Origin: Thozetella sp. PMI_491
Taxonomy: Eukaryota > Ascomycota > Sordariomycetes > Chaetosphaeriales > Chaetosphaeriaceae
Direction: 5' to 3'
Length of the DNA: 64,000 nucleotides
NCBI GenBank assembly: GCA_021432635.1
Contig: MU270040.1
Coordinates: forward strand, 256,323-320,322
The translations under genes were made by a program, and so were the position numbers. Shown here piece after piece: positions 1 to 11,350 of this stretch (positions are counted from its first letter, which is position 1; each line of letters starts with the position of its first letter). The notes under the pieces were generated by a model. That model did no database searches. It worked only from the letters and a program-made list of their open reading frames with translations, and was not told where the DNA came from.

Positions 1-2977
1 CACCGAGCGATGTTCACAGAGTCGAGACCACGCCAAGGCTTGCGTCGCCCGTCCACCGAGGAGCGAGCCAATGAATTTCTTCTTCGAGAAAATAGAAAAC
101 AGTAAAGACTTGTGGGACAGTACATTAGTATTAACGCCTCTGTCTGCCCGGTCTGATCGCGGCAGGTGTGGCGTTTCGGGCGCTCGTCATCCTCTCACCG
201 GCTGTATGCGTGCTTCCAGTTAGTGTTTTGGTTCTCTATCTCTCCTGCCAAGGCCAATGCAGCCGCGGCAGGTTCGTGTAACGAAAATCTAGATTCTGTG
301 AGGCTGATCGGCGATTTGTGCAACGATTGATAATGCCTTTAGACAAGGGCTTGCCCGATAAGAAGCAACGACCCTGCCGCCTTGGCGTCAGCCTCAGCCA
401 CGAGACGGCCACGATGTCTAGGTAGGGCTCTCCGCACGAGCTCGGCTGCCCGGCTATCGCGCTGACCGAGGTCTCCTGTGCGAGACTCTCGCGTCTCGGC
501 CCGTCTCCGTCGTGGAAAGAAGGTGGAGGTGTTGCACGCGGGGCAAAGTCGCGGAGGCCTCGTTGGGGGCCAGCGGAGTTCAGGTACATCAATGTCCGCG
601 TCCGGCGTGTGGGTTGACTTTGTTCATGGAATCTCGCTTGTGCGGCTGCCAGAAGATCTGAGCTGAAGTTGATCGTCGCACATGGCCAATAAGCTTAGAG
701 GGAGCCTTTGCAGTCCGTGACTAGAGCGTCCTAGTGGCAAAGACGTTGCAGCTGGGGGCCAGAGGACGGCCTGGATTGGCTCGTGCATGTTGCGCCTCAT
801 TGAGGGTTCCCGCCCTCTAGTCCCGGGAGGGAAAAGTGGCTGCCATGACAGCGCCCCCCTGACTGCCAGAGCCTCTGGGTATCTACCGAGTAGCCTGGCG
901 GCCTGAGACCTCGTCTTTGGGGGGCAAAAGCCAAAGTACAGCGGTGACGTTTCTTGCGTACTGCGGGCGGACCGTTGGTGAGAGGGGGATGGCTTGATTG
1001 TTGGGAGGGCGCAGGTCCGTTGGGGGATTATATCGGCCATCGCCTCGCAGCATACCCACATACCCGAATGCTACCTCTGGGCCTTATTTCTTCTTCAGGA
1101 ATAGGCTTGCATGCAAGAATAATGATATCTGATACCCGACACCCGGCATGTATCCGGGATGTGCCGCCCCGATCCTGCTGGTGGCCGCCGCTTCAGGGCC
1201 TCCCCGCTCGTGGTGGTGTGAATGGCGGCTGACATTGGGCACCATCGCGGCGCAGACCTCCAAGGCTCTTGCGCAACCTTGGGGTCATAAGACCAACGAG
1301 AGGAGCACGCTATCCGCATTCGTGTTGTCCCGAGCCGAGTGGGGAGGCTGAGAATATCGATATCCACTTGGGCGCTTCTACGGATGCCGCTGTTTCGTGC
1401 ACAAGCTCATCTTCTACGTCATTGTAGGGCGATGAGCCGGGTTGCTTGATTTCAGAAGCAATTCTAAGTCAGATTTGTGGTCCCGAGCGGCAAGATGGGG
1501 GTTTAAGGGTGCGGCAGCACGCCATCTGCTGGCTTGCTGGATTCGTATGCCCACAGATTCACGCGGAACTCGCAGGTTAGATTCAGCCGAGTACCTATCT
1601 GCCTAGACCAGCGCCCCGTTCACTGGCCAATCTTTGCGCCTTTCGGCGGAGGGCTTCCTGTTCAAGGGCTGGCGTGCTTAGGTACATGGGCTGGTAGTAT
1701 GTTGGAACCTGGACGAACAAGTTCGGGGTTACAATGGTTCCATGCATGCGGGGAGCAGTTTATTGCCTTGTTGGGTGTGAACGCAGCCGTGTGATTGGTG
1801 GAGAGCTAGATGCCTTGTCGCACCATGCCAATGGTCGGACTGCGATCCTCTCCTCCGGTAACCTATCAAACCTAGGTACCTACTGAGATCATGTCGGCGT
1901 GTTAAAGAGACTTGACAGAAAACCGCTCACGACTACGAGATATGATTTGCTGTTCTATCCGCAGCCTCCTCCTCTCGGGCAAGCTGAGTGGCAGACACCT
2001 GCATATCGCCCCCTGCAGAGCTGTACAGGGCTGCACACGGCCCGCCATCACGTACTCGGGGGTCGTTCCGCCGGGGCCTGTGAGGTTCTTGTGCAGGATA
2101 AGGTCAGATGAGCATCTTTTACTGCCTCTTGAGGAAGCCTGACGTGAACCATCATTACTTCTTTTGGCCATTCCATTGTCTGCATCAGGCGAGTGGCCAC
2201 CAGTAAGACGCCAAGTTGGCACTACACCACACCCAAAAAGTTTGTATGGTCACATCTCACCACTATCTTGAAGATGGCCCCATCTCCTTCCACTTAGCCA
2301 AGCCATCCTCCTCTAAAGCGAGAGTACGGCAATGGCGGCTACGTCTAATGGAGTACTGCGTTAGCCCTCGTCTGTCAGCCACCAGAATTGGGCCGATCCT
2401 CATGCATGTCTTAATTATTCGGCAAGATTCTCAGGGATTTGAGAAAAGAATCAAAGTGTGATTTGCTGAGACATCTTTGGTACTTTCTGTATACGGGACT
2501 AGCTCGGGGCACGCGAAGTGCACGTTGGCAAGCCTGAGGGCTTGGAAATGGGCCGATCAAGCCTCACGGAGAGCCCAAGCTAAAGGAGGACTAAGATAAT
2601 TTTCAAACTGGGAACCAACAGGCGGAATAACTTACCAGACGAGGCTTCCCGTCCCACCGGATCAACCCAGTGTCGCCCCCGTGCGCAAAGATGACCACCT
2701 AGTGGACCCAGAAGCCTCGGTCGATATACGAAGCTTTGTATTTGCCTACCTTAGCTTGCTATATAAGCGAGCAACCTCCGTAGAAAGTAAAAGGGCTCTT
2801 TATCATCCATTTGCGCAACAAACCAGGCAATAGTAACAACGAATCATACTTCACTGTCGCTGGTCACTAGAAAATAGCCTAGATGATACCATAAGACACA
2901 GCCAAACCACTTGACTTAATTTGTCTTCTCTTTTTGGCAATTTATCGGCTCTTTCCGGGGTAGTTCTACGAAACATC
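1..2977. other. Gene-free region with no recognisable product
   Basis: Six-frame reading gives only short overlapping frames with no family resemblance, no signal peptide and no coherent splice chain, so I call no gene. The stretch holds two AGGTAC-type motifs, at 1679-1688 and a palindromic one at 1871-1882. The last 220 bases are the promoter and leader of the halogenase gene. Degraded genes too old to recognise cannot be excluded. Confidence 0.5.
2760..2766 (+). promoter_or_regulatory. TATA box of the halogenase gene
   Basis: TATATAA lies 212 bases upstream of the chosen ATG at 2978. The spacing leaves room for a leader of about 180 bases rich in CA and short pyrimidine runs, which is common for fungal genes. 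It is the only strong TATA-like match in the 300 bases before the gene. Confidence 0.45.
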
Positions 2978-5041
2978 ATGCTTACCCGTCCCGCCCACCA
3001 CTTCGCTGCTCTGACGGCATCTCATCCTGAGCTCTCGGACTCGGACCTCCTTAACTCCAACAATCAATCTGAGTTTACTGGCAAGGCCGATGTCGTTGTG
3101 GCCGGTGCTGGGATAATAGGGCTCATCTATGCCATCCAGCTGAAGACCTTCTCCCCTGAGCTTAAGATCTCCGTCTTCGAGAAGAGCTCTGCACCAGTCC
3201 AGAAGATAGGAGAGTCAACCTTGTCCTCGTTCTCCCGGTTCACCGATGGCACCATCATGCCCAATGACTACCTCTTTCGACTCTTCGGGATGAAAGACGG
3301 CCTCCAGTTCTACTGTCTGGATTCCGAGGGCAGGGAGGTCACTTGCGAGGATGTCGGTGGGCTTGACCTATCCTTCCAGCTGGACCGCCGCATGTCGGAG
3401 CTACTCTTCACCATGTGGGCGCAAAGCCTGGGGGTGAATGTGTACCATGGGGTTGAGCTCAACTTTGAAGTTGACAAAAGCGAAACGAGCGTAAGACCAC
3501 CCAGGTCATTAAGAATTGCTTCAGAAACATTGACTAGCCTCCTAGGACTCATCCAAGCCATTCAACCCACCTACTGTTACAGCCAAAAAGTTCCCTTCTT
3601 CAGCCGATACCCGAGTTGACACCCGTTTGGTCTGTGACGCCTCCGGCTTTTCGAGGAGGTTGACCTCTAAGTTTGGGAACAAGGAATACTTCCCTGGGTG
3701 GAACTGTGACGCCTATTGGGCCTATTTTAAGTCCAGTATGCAGCCAGACTCCTCGAGTGTGTACTTCGATGCTAATGACCTTGACCCAACAGAGGGAGAC
3801 CACAAGGCCGAGGCCCGCTTAGACCACTGGGACTACCCAGCTACCAAGCACATGTGTATGTTACCTCAGCTCGTGCTATCCCAACCCTGCACGAGTATTT
3901 TGCACTAAGTTAACATCGTTCGATAATAGGTTTCCCGGAGGGCTGGGGCTGGTTTATCAAGCTCATCTCATGGCACAAAGCACCACTGGCTAATCTCATG
4001 GACATGGTTGCGTATCTTATCGATAATGCCAAATCAGATGTCCCGGCGATTCAGATCCCTTCCACCAAGGAGCTAGCGCGCATGTTCGGCTGCCCATTCG
4101 AGTACATTGTTTCTATTGGCTGGGCTGTTCGAAACGACTACAAGTTTCCCGAGAACCTTGACGAGTATGGGGCGACCGAGTCGGAGCGAAAGTTTCATTA
4201 CTTCCAACGCAAGTACCCAACGCTTGATGGACTCATGAACGACGTCTACGAGCTACTCCCAAACTACTACGGCCCTCGCACGTACTTTGTCCGCAAGACC
4301 ATGACATACCGCAGCCCAGTCGTCGCCGGCAACGGGTGGTTTGCCATTGGCAACTCGGCGGGTTTCACCAACCCGTTGATTTCTCCAGGTATCAATGCCG
4401 GGATCGAGACTGCGTTCCTTGCTGCCACCCACACCCGCGATGTACTCGCTGCCCCAGACTCCCAAGCGCTCGCCCTCATGCAGGCGAAGGCGAAAGAGTA
4501 CCAGGCCTATTCGCACGACTTCATGATACCCCGCTTGTCCCAGATGAACCGGTTTTGGTACACTACATTCCGTGACCATCGCTTGTTCGACGCGCTCATC
4601 AAGTGTTTCTGGGCCTGCGGCGTCGGCGCGGTGAGCACTCACTACAAGCGCCGTTTCGATTCCGACGATTTGAAGTGGCTAGTAGGAGCCGGAAGTGACG
4701 ACTTCCAGGAGCTCGTCTCCGAGTTCTTCGACATTGTCGACCCTTTCAGCACGGACACCGTGGAGCCTGAGGTTGCGGAACAGGTCTATGAGCTGAGCAG
4801 ACAGTTCCTGGCACGCCGAACCGAGCTCTACCCCGCCAACGCCTGGGCTAAATATTTGCGGAAATACAGTGACAAGCTCCAGCTGGTTGAAGGCAAACAC
4901 GAGCGAGAGGTCGGAGGCAACTGCTTTGCCGTCCGCTGTTGGGGCTGCAAGAGCTGGATCCACAACCTCATCGAAGCCTGCCCCGTCTGTGGGACTAAAG
5001 TTCGCGGAGGCAGAGGATGGTTCCGCATGTGGTTGTGGTAG
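2978..5041 (+). CDS. Flavin-dependent halogenase
   Basis: Predicted 629-residue FAD enzyme from three exons (about 2978-3490, 3591-3855, 3930-5041). The FAD-binding GAGIIG lies at residues 43-48 and a GES loop at 78-80. The halogenase signature W-G-W-F-I is at about 265-269 (WxWxI, with Lys where Pro is usual). F-T-N-P-L-I-S-P-G at 405-413 matches the FxxPxxSxG chloride/FAD loop typical of flavin halogenases. Such enzymes use FADH2, O2 and chloride or bromide to halogenate activated carbon. The tail from about residue 596 carries CWGC and CPVC, a probable zinc ribbon that I do not know from characterised halogenases. The start at 2978 is the first ATG in frame. The first intron's acceptor is unusual (purine-rich), while the second join is clean. 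Probably a tailoring enzyme for the nearby polyketide. A monooxygenase of the same fold is the main alternative. Confidence 0.85.
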
Positions 5042-5656
5042 AGGGCCCGAGCCATGCACTATGGCCATCTTTCGTGAGTGTGATCCTGTTTGCTACAATG
5101 GGTTCTTGCCGCTTGTCTGAATTATAGTTATGTGTATGCGTTAGTTCCCTATTCGGTGTATGTCTTTGGCTTCTTTATTCGGCGCGACAGGGGGTTGTGG
5201 ATTGATCAACGGAGAAGGCCTCAAACACAACGGTTCCAGGGCGTAACAGAGTAAGGTGATCTACAAGGGGAGAAATGGGTGCTCAAACGTGTGTATTCAA
5301 GCAAGATACAGTCATCCGTTAAAATAAATCAGTATCTCGTTGGAAACTCTAATGTGATGACAGCAGTTACTCGATCATGGAAATAGCAAGTATAGCGGGA
5401 TCCAAAGGCTTGAAAGACCGAGTATATGTTATTCATTTCTACTTGACAATGTACATAATATAAGTAGGGAAAAAAAGAAAAGGAAAGGACCATGTCGCAA
5501 TGCTATATCGAATTGCGAATCAGTCGGCTTAGGGTATATATCCGTCGAGTCTATATGCAGTGGCGTCGCTGAAACAAATTTTGAACCCATCCAAGAAATG
5601 CTGTGTAGACATCGATGCTGCTGTGAGCATCTCACTAGCGGCCCTGTAAGCGCTGC
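5042..5656. other. Tail-to-tail intergenic region, halogenase/peroxidase
   Basis: This 615-base stretch separates two convergent genes and should hold both 3' ends. I see AT-rich runs and short homopurine tracts around 5461-5490, but no coding frame with family resemblance. Confidence 0.5.
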
Positions 5657-6951
5657 TTAGCCGAAAATCTTTCCAAGAATGCTCGAAATAATGCTGGAAG
5701 CCAAGTTGGCGATCGATGAACCAGACCGCAGCGCCTGCGAGATAGTGTCGGACCCGGAGGAGCGGCCGGAGGTGCCCATCCACTTGGTGAGGTAGGCCTG
5801 GTCCGGAGCATAGTAGTATGAAGTACGCGAGGGTAGAACCTTAGAGCAGTCGGTGAGGCTGTTGATGTTGTAGACCCCAAGCATGCTGAGGCGGACATAT
5901 TCCCGAGCGTAGTACTGATTAAACATCGTTAGCTAATATCCTGTGCATACAAGGTCTTGCAGGATGTTCTTACCTCGTTCCAGTCATTGCCGCCGTTGGT
6001 CTTGGCAAACTCCTTGAACTCGCTGGCCGTGCGGGGGTCTTGCGAGAGGACGATGTCACTGGCGAACTTGAACACACGAACGGGCGCAGTGGTGATGGTC
6101 TGAGTGTAGAAGAGAACATCCCAGACACCCGGAGTGCTATCCTGAGGGTCGAGGGCGCGGGTGGTGTTGACGAAGCGCTGCTGGCTAGTAGTATGAGCAC
6201 CGATGAGAGCAACGAGGCCGTTTGGTTGAATGGTCTTATCCTGGAAGAGCTTGATGAGCGCATCGGCAGGCTGGTTGACTCCGGGTAAGAGACCGTCAGT
6301 GCAAGCCGCGCTGCTGTCCTTGCGCCCAACGTAGGACTTGATGCGGGGACCAAGAGGGCACACCACGGTGGCGACCGTGGCCCCCATTTGGATTAGATCG
6401 GCCATGCTGACGCCATACGCCTTGTAGTTGTTGTACCAAGTCTGCATCTGGGCGACGATCTCCTGGAGGCCATTGTTCTCTGGCCGAGTCATCTCAGCAG
6501 GGGCAAGGATGATGGAACCGTCAGCACCACCACCAGTGCCGGTGTTCTTGGACCATCCGGCAGCGTCGTGGAAGCCTAGACGAATCGCTCCGCGGGCGAG
6601 GGCGTTGCAGCGACCCGCGGCTCCGGTGAAAGTGCTCTTCATGTCGTTGCTGATGTACTGCCAGATGCAGCAGGTATCCTTCTGGCAGGCCGTAGAGCCC
6701 TTTGCTGGTACCGAGTACCTCCATGTGTCGGTGCTCTGGCCGTTTCCACCGAGGATAATGCTCTTGACATCCTTTCCCACGGCAGAGAGACTGTTATCCG
6801 GGGTATTGACAAGGTCGCCGATTAACTCAAAAGAGTCACCCGCATCGAGGCCTGCTCTACGCTGGATATCCTGCAGCGTCTGGGCCATACCAGGGTAGGC
6901 GACGGTGGTGTGGCAGAGAGCCAATGTCGAGGCTAAGGTAGTAAACTTCAT
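5657..6951 (-). CDS. Secreted class II haem peroxidase
   Basis: Predicted 411 residues from two exons (5974-6951 and 5657-5914) joined in phase by a 59-base intron. A signal peptide occupies residues 1 to about 18. The distal haem site is R124 and H128 (RLGFHDAAG), followed by the Gly-rich calcium-site region GTGGGADGS. The proximal haem ligand is H253 in GAHTTSQQRF. Several Cys in the first 120 residues and a later pair fit the disulphide pattern of fungal class II peroxidases. These secreted enzymes use H2O2 to oxidise phenols, dyes or lignin-like substrates. I could not confirm an Mn site or the surface Trp of lignin peroxidases, so it is best called a generic peroxidase. The Ser-rich C-terminal tail is typical of the group. 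The ATG used is the first in frame and begins the signal peptide. Membership of the neighbouring cluster is possible but unproven. Confidence 0.9.
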
Positions 6952-7088
6952 TTTGATGCGTGAATGAGGATTCAAGGTCGAGTTAAGAGAGCGACGATCT
7001 GCAGGTGTGCTGTTTAATGACTTCAGATCAGTGATCGCTGCTGTGTGAGTTGAGAATCAAGTCCGGATTTCATCGTTACCCCTCAGTC

Positions 7089-7097
7089 CTTATATGC
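7089..7097 (-). promoter_or_regulatory. TATA-like box of the peroxidase gene
   Basis: On the minus strand CATATAAGG lies about 140 bases upstream of the peroxidase ATG, at a plausible distance for a core promoter. This is inference from position and sequence only. Confidence 0.35.
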
Positions 7098-9569
7098 CTG
7101 TGGTGAACGCAGCGGTATCAAGCAGTCTATAATGCAACCCTGGCCCCCTTTTTCGGAGATCGCGATTTTGTTCTTGGCGGCCACACATACTAGCAATGTC
7201 CTATTGAAAAATTTCAGCCACAAGGGGCTCCTATCCCTTTGTTCCGGACTAACGGGTCAGGAACAGGGACTTTCCCACGTGTGGTCCAGAATCTGAAGAC
7301 ACAGCAGCAGGAGACCCCTAGAGCCATGGCGCTTTTCTTCATCCCTAACGGTAGGCGGAGGATTGCTTTGTTCTACCAGTTTGGTAGGGGGTGGTCAGTC
7401 TGGTGGCCAATCAGCACGATACCAAATAATACGCCAACTAGTCGGAGCGGAGTCGGGTCTATCCCCGCCTTAGTTGGGAACCCGCGAGGTCTAGACAGGG
7501 AGAGACAATGTTAGTGCCGACGGCTTTTCATTCGTCAACGCCGTCAAGGGCCTGGAACCTCCCTAGAGAGGGTCTCAAGATCACTAGGCCAGGAACCGAC
7601 GGGCAAGTGCCGGCCGAAAACATGGACTTTGAGGGGCCATTATGGATCATCTTTTCAGCTCAACAGTGTAGGAGTGGATGAGGTAATATTTCACCGTCCT
7701 TTACTCATACCCCTTTCTTCATCGTGTGGGGATGCGCTATCGCGGGGTACATCGAGTACCCCTCCCTCACAGATACCTCGGCGTCTCGAACGCTGGTACG
7801 ACAGCTCATGTTGATTCAATCCCCTCTACAAGGGTTAACGAGTATACTCTCATTGTACTACCTGTCGAGGCTGACTATGAGACCTTCTCGTTATCCTTGC
7901 CTGAGCAAGTAGCGTCATTAGGTCCATTCAACTTCAGCCGGGGTATTGCTAGATCTGGCACACATTACTATCTGAGACATGTCTGGTGGGCATATAGAAC
8001 AAGCACAAGACGTGTGCTGGCCAAGGTAGGGAATATCCTCGGACGCCAGCAGCCCACTAATCGGAGTTTGCCGGCATTACCATTGTACTTGACACATAGC
8101 TATGCAAAGGCGTATGGCATTCTGCTAGATTTCATTATGACGCATCGTTAACTTATTACCTGTCGGCATTCTTGGGCCTCGTACTTGTGCGGCATTTAGG
8201 ACAGCGCACCAACTGCTTGCATTCTTCAAGGCCTCCCCAGCCACTGAATATCCCGCCTGACGGGCGGATTCGGGTATTCTAGACCTTGTTGGGTGGCGAG
8301 CTTACAATGATCAAGTAGCGAGGATTCGACAATGGCTTCTCCGCACCTCCAAGAGCGCACGACTTGGAGTCAAGGCATCCCGTCCCAAGATATGAGGACA
8401 AAGGAGGTTGAACTTGCCAAGGCGCTTATTAGGCGCTACCAAGTGACAGCAATTCCCAAATTAGGCAGCGCGCTAAGTACCGGATAACACACTAAGGCAA
8501 GTAGACGGCCTCAACTCCCGAGCTAGCGTATTGGTCTCCTTCTTCCCCTTGTTATTTCTCTCCGGTAGCGACTGATGCGGCGATCGTTCTACGGCAATCG
8601 AGGGATGGATCTCTAGGCATCGAACTTGGCCTCTGGTCGTTGGACATGGCGCACGGCCGGGCCCCTATAACCTCCATCTGGCCGCTCTTATAAGCCCCGA
8701 TGTAATTTCGGAATCGATCTAAATATCAGCCAAAGGCGAATAAATATGCTAGTTGGTTATCTCTCTGTGGCCGATTGAGAGTCTAGCAGCCTAGCAGCTG
8801 TCTGGACTACCGCAGTGTCCATTTCCGAGCGAAGGGCGAGCTGGATATTTGTATATTGAACTTTGCTAAACCCTTCTACTAGAGCGATAATTAATGTATC
8901 ACATGTGAGGAACATCGAAGGCTGCCAGTGATATAGAGGGTGACTCGGTGCACACAGTTGCGGCAGAGGTCGCTTCCTATATATATGTGAGATATACAAT
9001 GTATATGATGTCTTCTTGCGGATTTAGGCAGTTATAGCCTACGTGCCATCTCACAAACTCCTATTGGGCGGCTTCCGTGTACATTTGGAATCTATCCGCC
9101 AAATATTATTGTATAATCAATTATCAACTACCTCACAAGTCTCATGGAAATATAGCTGTAGCGATTTATGAAGACACCACACTTCGTTCTCCTGTTTTGT
9201 CTTACTATCGCTCGGCTGACGGACAGTCACTTCACAAATCTACTAGGCTTTGGTTACTTTTTAAGCTCGCCTATAGCTAAGCTTTGGGAGGAAGAAAGGA
9301 TTGGTGGAAATAGATAGACTTAGTTATAGGAGTGCTTTTGTATACAGAATGAGAGTGTGAATGGTATACTTAGCCGGAAAAAAAAAGAGAAACAAAGAAG
9401 ATAATAAAAGCGGCAAAAAAGAGCGATGGAGCAAAGGAAGTGCAGCCAAGCGAAATAACAGAAAGCAGACTCAACAAAAAGCAAAAAAAAAACAACAGAA
9501 AGCAGACACAATAGAAACGGGGACGACAGAAAAAGAGCGACAGGACTTTCACCAAACCACCGCCTCCCC
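7098..9569. other. Intergenic region with possible coding relics
   Basis: No intact gene is visible. From about 7730 to 8460 several short plus-strand stretches read like eroded coding sequence (described separately). From 9365 to 9560 the plus strand is extremely A-rich, which corresponds to a T-rich 3' region for the DUF7689-like gene on the minus strand. The rest is AT-rich with no recognisable element. Confidence 0.4.
7732..8460 (+). pseudogene. Possible relic of an unidentified gene
   Basis: The frame from 7732 to 8151 is open for 139 codons and has coding-like composition, including an aromatic stretch near HYYLRHVWWAYR. Beyond its stop, further short pieces read like protein in shifting frames: around 8200-8258 (a Phe-Lys-Ala-Ser-Pro segment), 8294-8392 (a basic Arg/Trp/Lys segment) and about 8409-8460. 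I do not recognise the family. The pattern suits a decayed gene better than one with introns, because the joins lack good splice sites. It may instead be chance. Confidence 0.2.
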
Positions 9570-11350
9570 TTACTCCTCAGCATCTTCACCCACCTCCTGC
9601 TCCTCCTCAACCAAACCCTCATGGTGCCCCTCGTGGTGCTCCTCCTCCTGGTGCTCCTCCTCCTCCTCATGCACATATTTGTCTAGCCAAGCCTCGAACT
9701 CGTGCTGCTCGGCCTTAATGTTACGGTCTCCGTGTAATTCGGCGGCATGGATCTGCGCCAGAACCTCGAGCCAGATGTTGTGGTTGTGGCCGTGGGGATC
9801 GGTCTCGTGCTCGTGCTCGTGCTGCAGACGAGCGAGGATCTCCGGAACAGCCGCGTGGCCGCGCTCGACGACGGCTTGGAAGAGCGGGTCCACGAGGACC
9901 TTTTGGTGGGCTTCCTCAATAGCGGCGGCAGAGGGGGTCTACGCGGAGGTGGTTAGTAAGTAAGGTTATAGGATCGGGAGATGTTGAATGTGAAGTCAAG
10001 AGACAGGGTTAGGAGGGATTTTAGAAGTGGTATTAGGGTGAGAGAATGTATGTAATAGGAAGGAGAGGGGATAGAAGAAGTGATAGAAAGAGGGGGGGTG
10101 GGGGGGTGGATAAGGAGACAATAAGAGGGTTAGCGACATATAAAAAGACTCATACCTCGCTGTGCTGGTTTGTGTTTAACTCGTCCTTACGCTCGGCAAA
10201 GGCCGCAATGGTCTTCTTGGTCGTGCCCGCGCTAGCGGCCTCGGCCTTCAAGACCACGGACGCGAACTGCTTCAGCGTACCGCTATTGACCTTGCCCTTG
10301 AGCTTGGCCTTATCGATGTCGTAGAGCGCGCGGGCGGCGATAACGTCACCCTTGGCCAGCTTATCGGTAAGTAGAGGTACGATGCCGGGGCCGAGCTTCT
10401 TAAGGTTGGCGTACGCGGGGAGCTTGAGCCATCGTCCCGACTTGGAGCTGGGGGATTTTGCGACCGCCGCGCTCCATGCGGTATAGGCCTTGATGAAATC
10501 GGCCGTGAGCTTGTTGTCAGGCTTGCTGCTAGGCGGCGGGGTACCGGTCTTGGGCGGGTTCTTGGGCGGAGTAGTGGTCTTGGGCGGGCTCTTAGGCGGA
10601 GAGGTGGTCTTGGGCGGACTCTTGGGCGGAGGAGTAGTCTTGGGTGGGACTTTGGGCGGAGTAGTGGTCTTGGGCGGGACTTTGGCCGGAGTAGTGGTCT
10701 TGGGCGGGACTTTGGCCGGAGCTTTTGGCACCTTGGGCGTAGTTGTCTTGAGGGACTGGCGGGTTAGGTTGGCATGCTCCTGGACCACCGCCAGCTCGTC
10801 CTCTGTGGGCTCCTGGTGCTGTTCCATAGCTGTAAGGTTGAAACGTGGAGTTCCCGCTTTGTGCCAGTACTCTACGACCGCCCCGAAGTCTTCGTCTCCC
10901 GTACCTCCCGTAGTATCGTCAGGATGGTCTTGATCAATCAGTTCCCAATTTCCCAGCTTGCATGAGGTCTTGCCGTCGACAATGCGGGCAAAGTGGATAA
11001 TCTCGCGGCTTGGGAATCTGTAGAGCGCGATTGTCCACCCAGTAGCCGGCGGAGGGGGGTTAACTTTTTCGAAGCCGTTGTCCCTCACTGCCGAGGGTCA
11101 GCATACACTCCTTTTATTTCCTGCTCCTTTACTCACACTTCTTATAGACAAAAGTCTCGTTCAGCTCGTCGTCTGCTTCACCGTCTTCCACCCAATCGTC
11201 CAACCCCAGAGCCCAGCCAAAACAGTTTAGGTGCCAACCGGGCCGGCCGCGAATTTTCCACTGCGTTCCCTTCAGGCGTGGGTAGCCATCTTCGATCTTC
11301 TTCCTCTCTGCTGCCGTTGGATCTCTGGGGGGGCAAGTTGACGGCGGCAT
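9570..11350 (-). CDS. DUF7689-like protein, Pro-rich linker, acidic His-rich tail
   Basis: Predicted 504 residues from three exons (11137-11350, 10156-11087, 9570-9938), each join in phase. The N-terminal about 170 residues contain NCFGWALG, an HFARI segment and a GAVVEYW segment. From memory this resembles the family called DUF7689, which has a Cys/His arrangement suggestive of a papain-like fold. A linker at about residues 190-265 consists of repeated TTTPPKVPPK-type units. The C-terminal third is helical: one segment W-x-x-A-V-x-x-S-P-x-S...L-P-A-Y, then a His-containing block with an IHAAELHGD segment, ending in a strongly acidic, His-rich tail (about 35 residues of E, H and Q). The second intron is long (217 bases) and purine-rich on the plus strand. 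The biological role is unknown. The family name is a recollection, and the gene structure is better supported than the function. Confidence 0.7.
10540..10740 (-). repeat. Coding tandem repeat, Thr-Pro-Pro-Lys linker
   Basis: About seven imperfect units of 30 bases encode K-T-T-T-P-P-K-(V/S/N)-P-P repeats inside the DUF7689-like gene. On the plus strand they read as repeated cttgggcgg(g/a)actttgggcgg blocks. Such repeats usually form extended, flexible linkers and are prone to length change. Confidence 0.8.

Noticed and set aside
236-1367. Overlapping minus-strand frames of 90-145 codons near the window start
   Set aside because: They overlap in several frames, have no recognisable motif and cannot be joined by good splice signals.
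5657-6951. Peroxidase considered as a lignin or manganese peroxidase
   Set aside because: The Mn-binding acidic triad and the exposed catalytic Trp could not be confirmed, so only the general class II assignment is kept.
10490-10933. 147-codon Gly/Val-rich frame on the plus strand
   Set aside because: It is the antisense of the Thr-Pro-Pro-Lys repeats of the DUF7689-like gene, which explains its low complexity.
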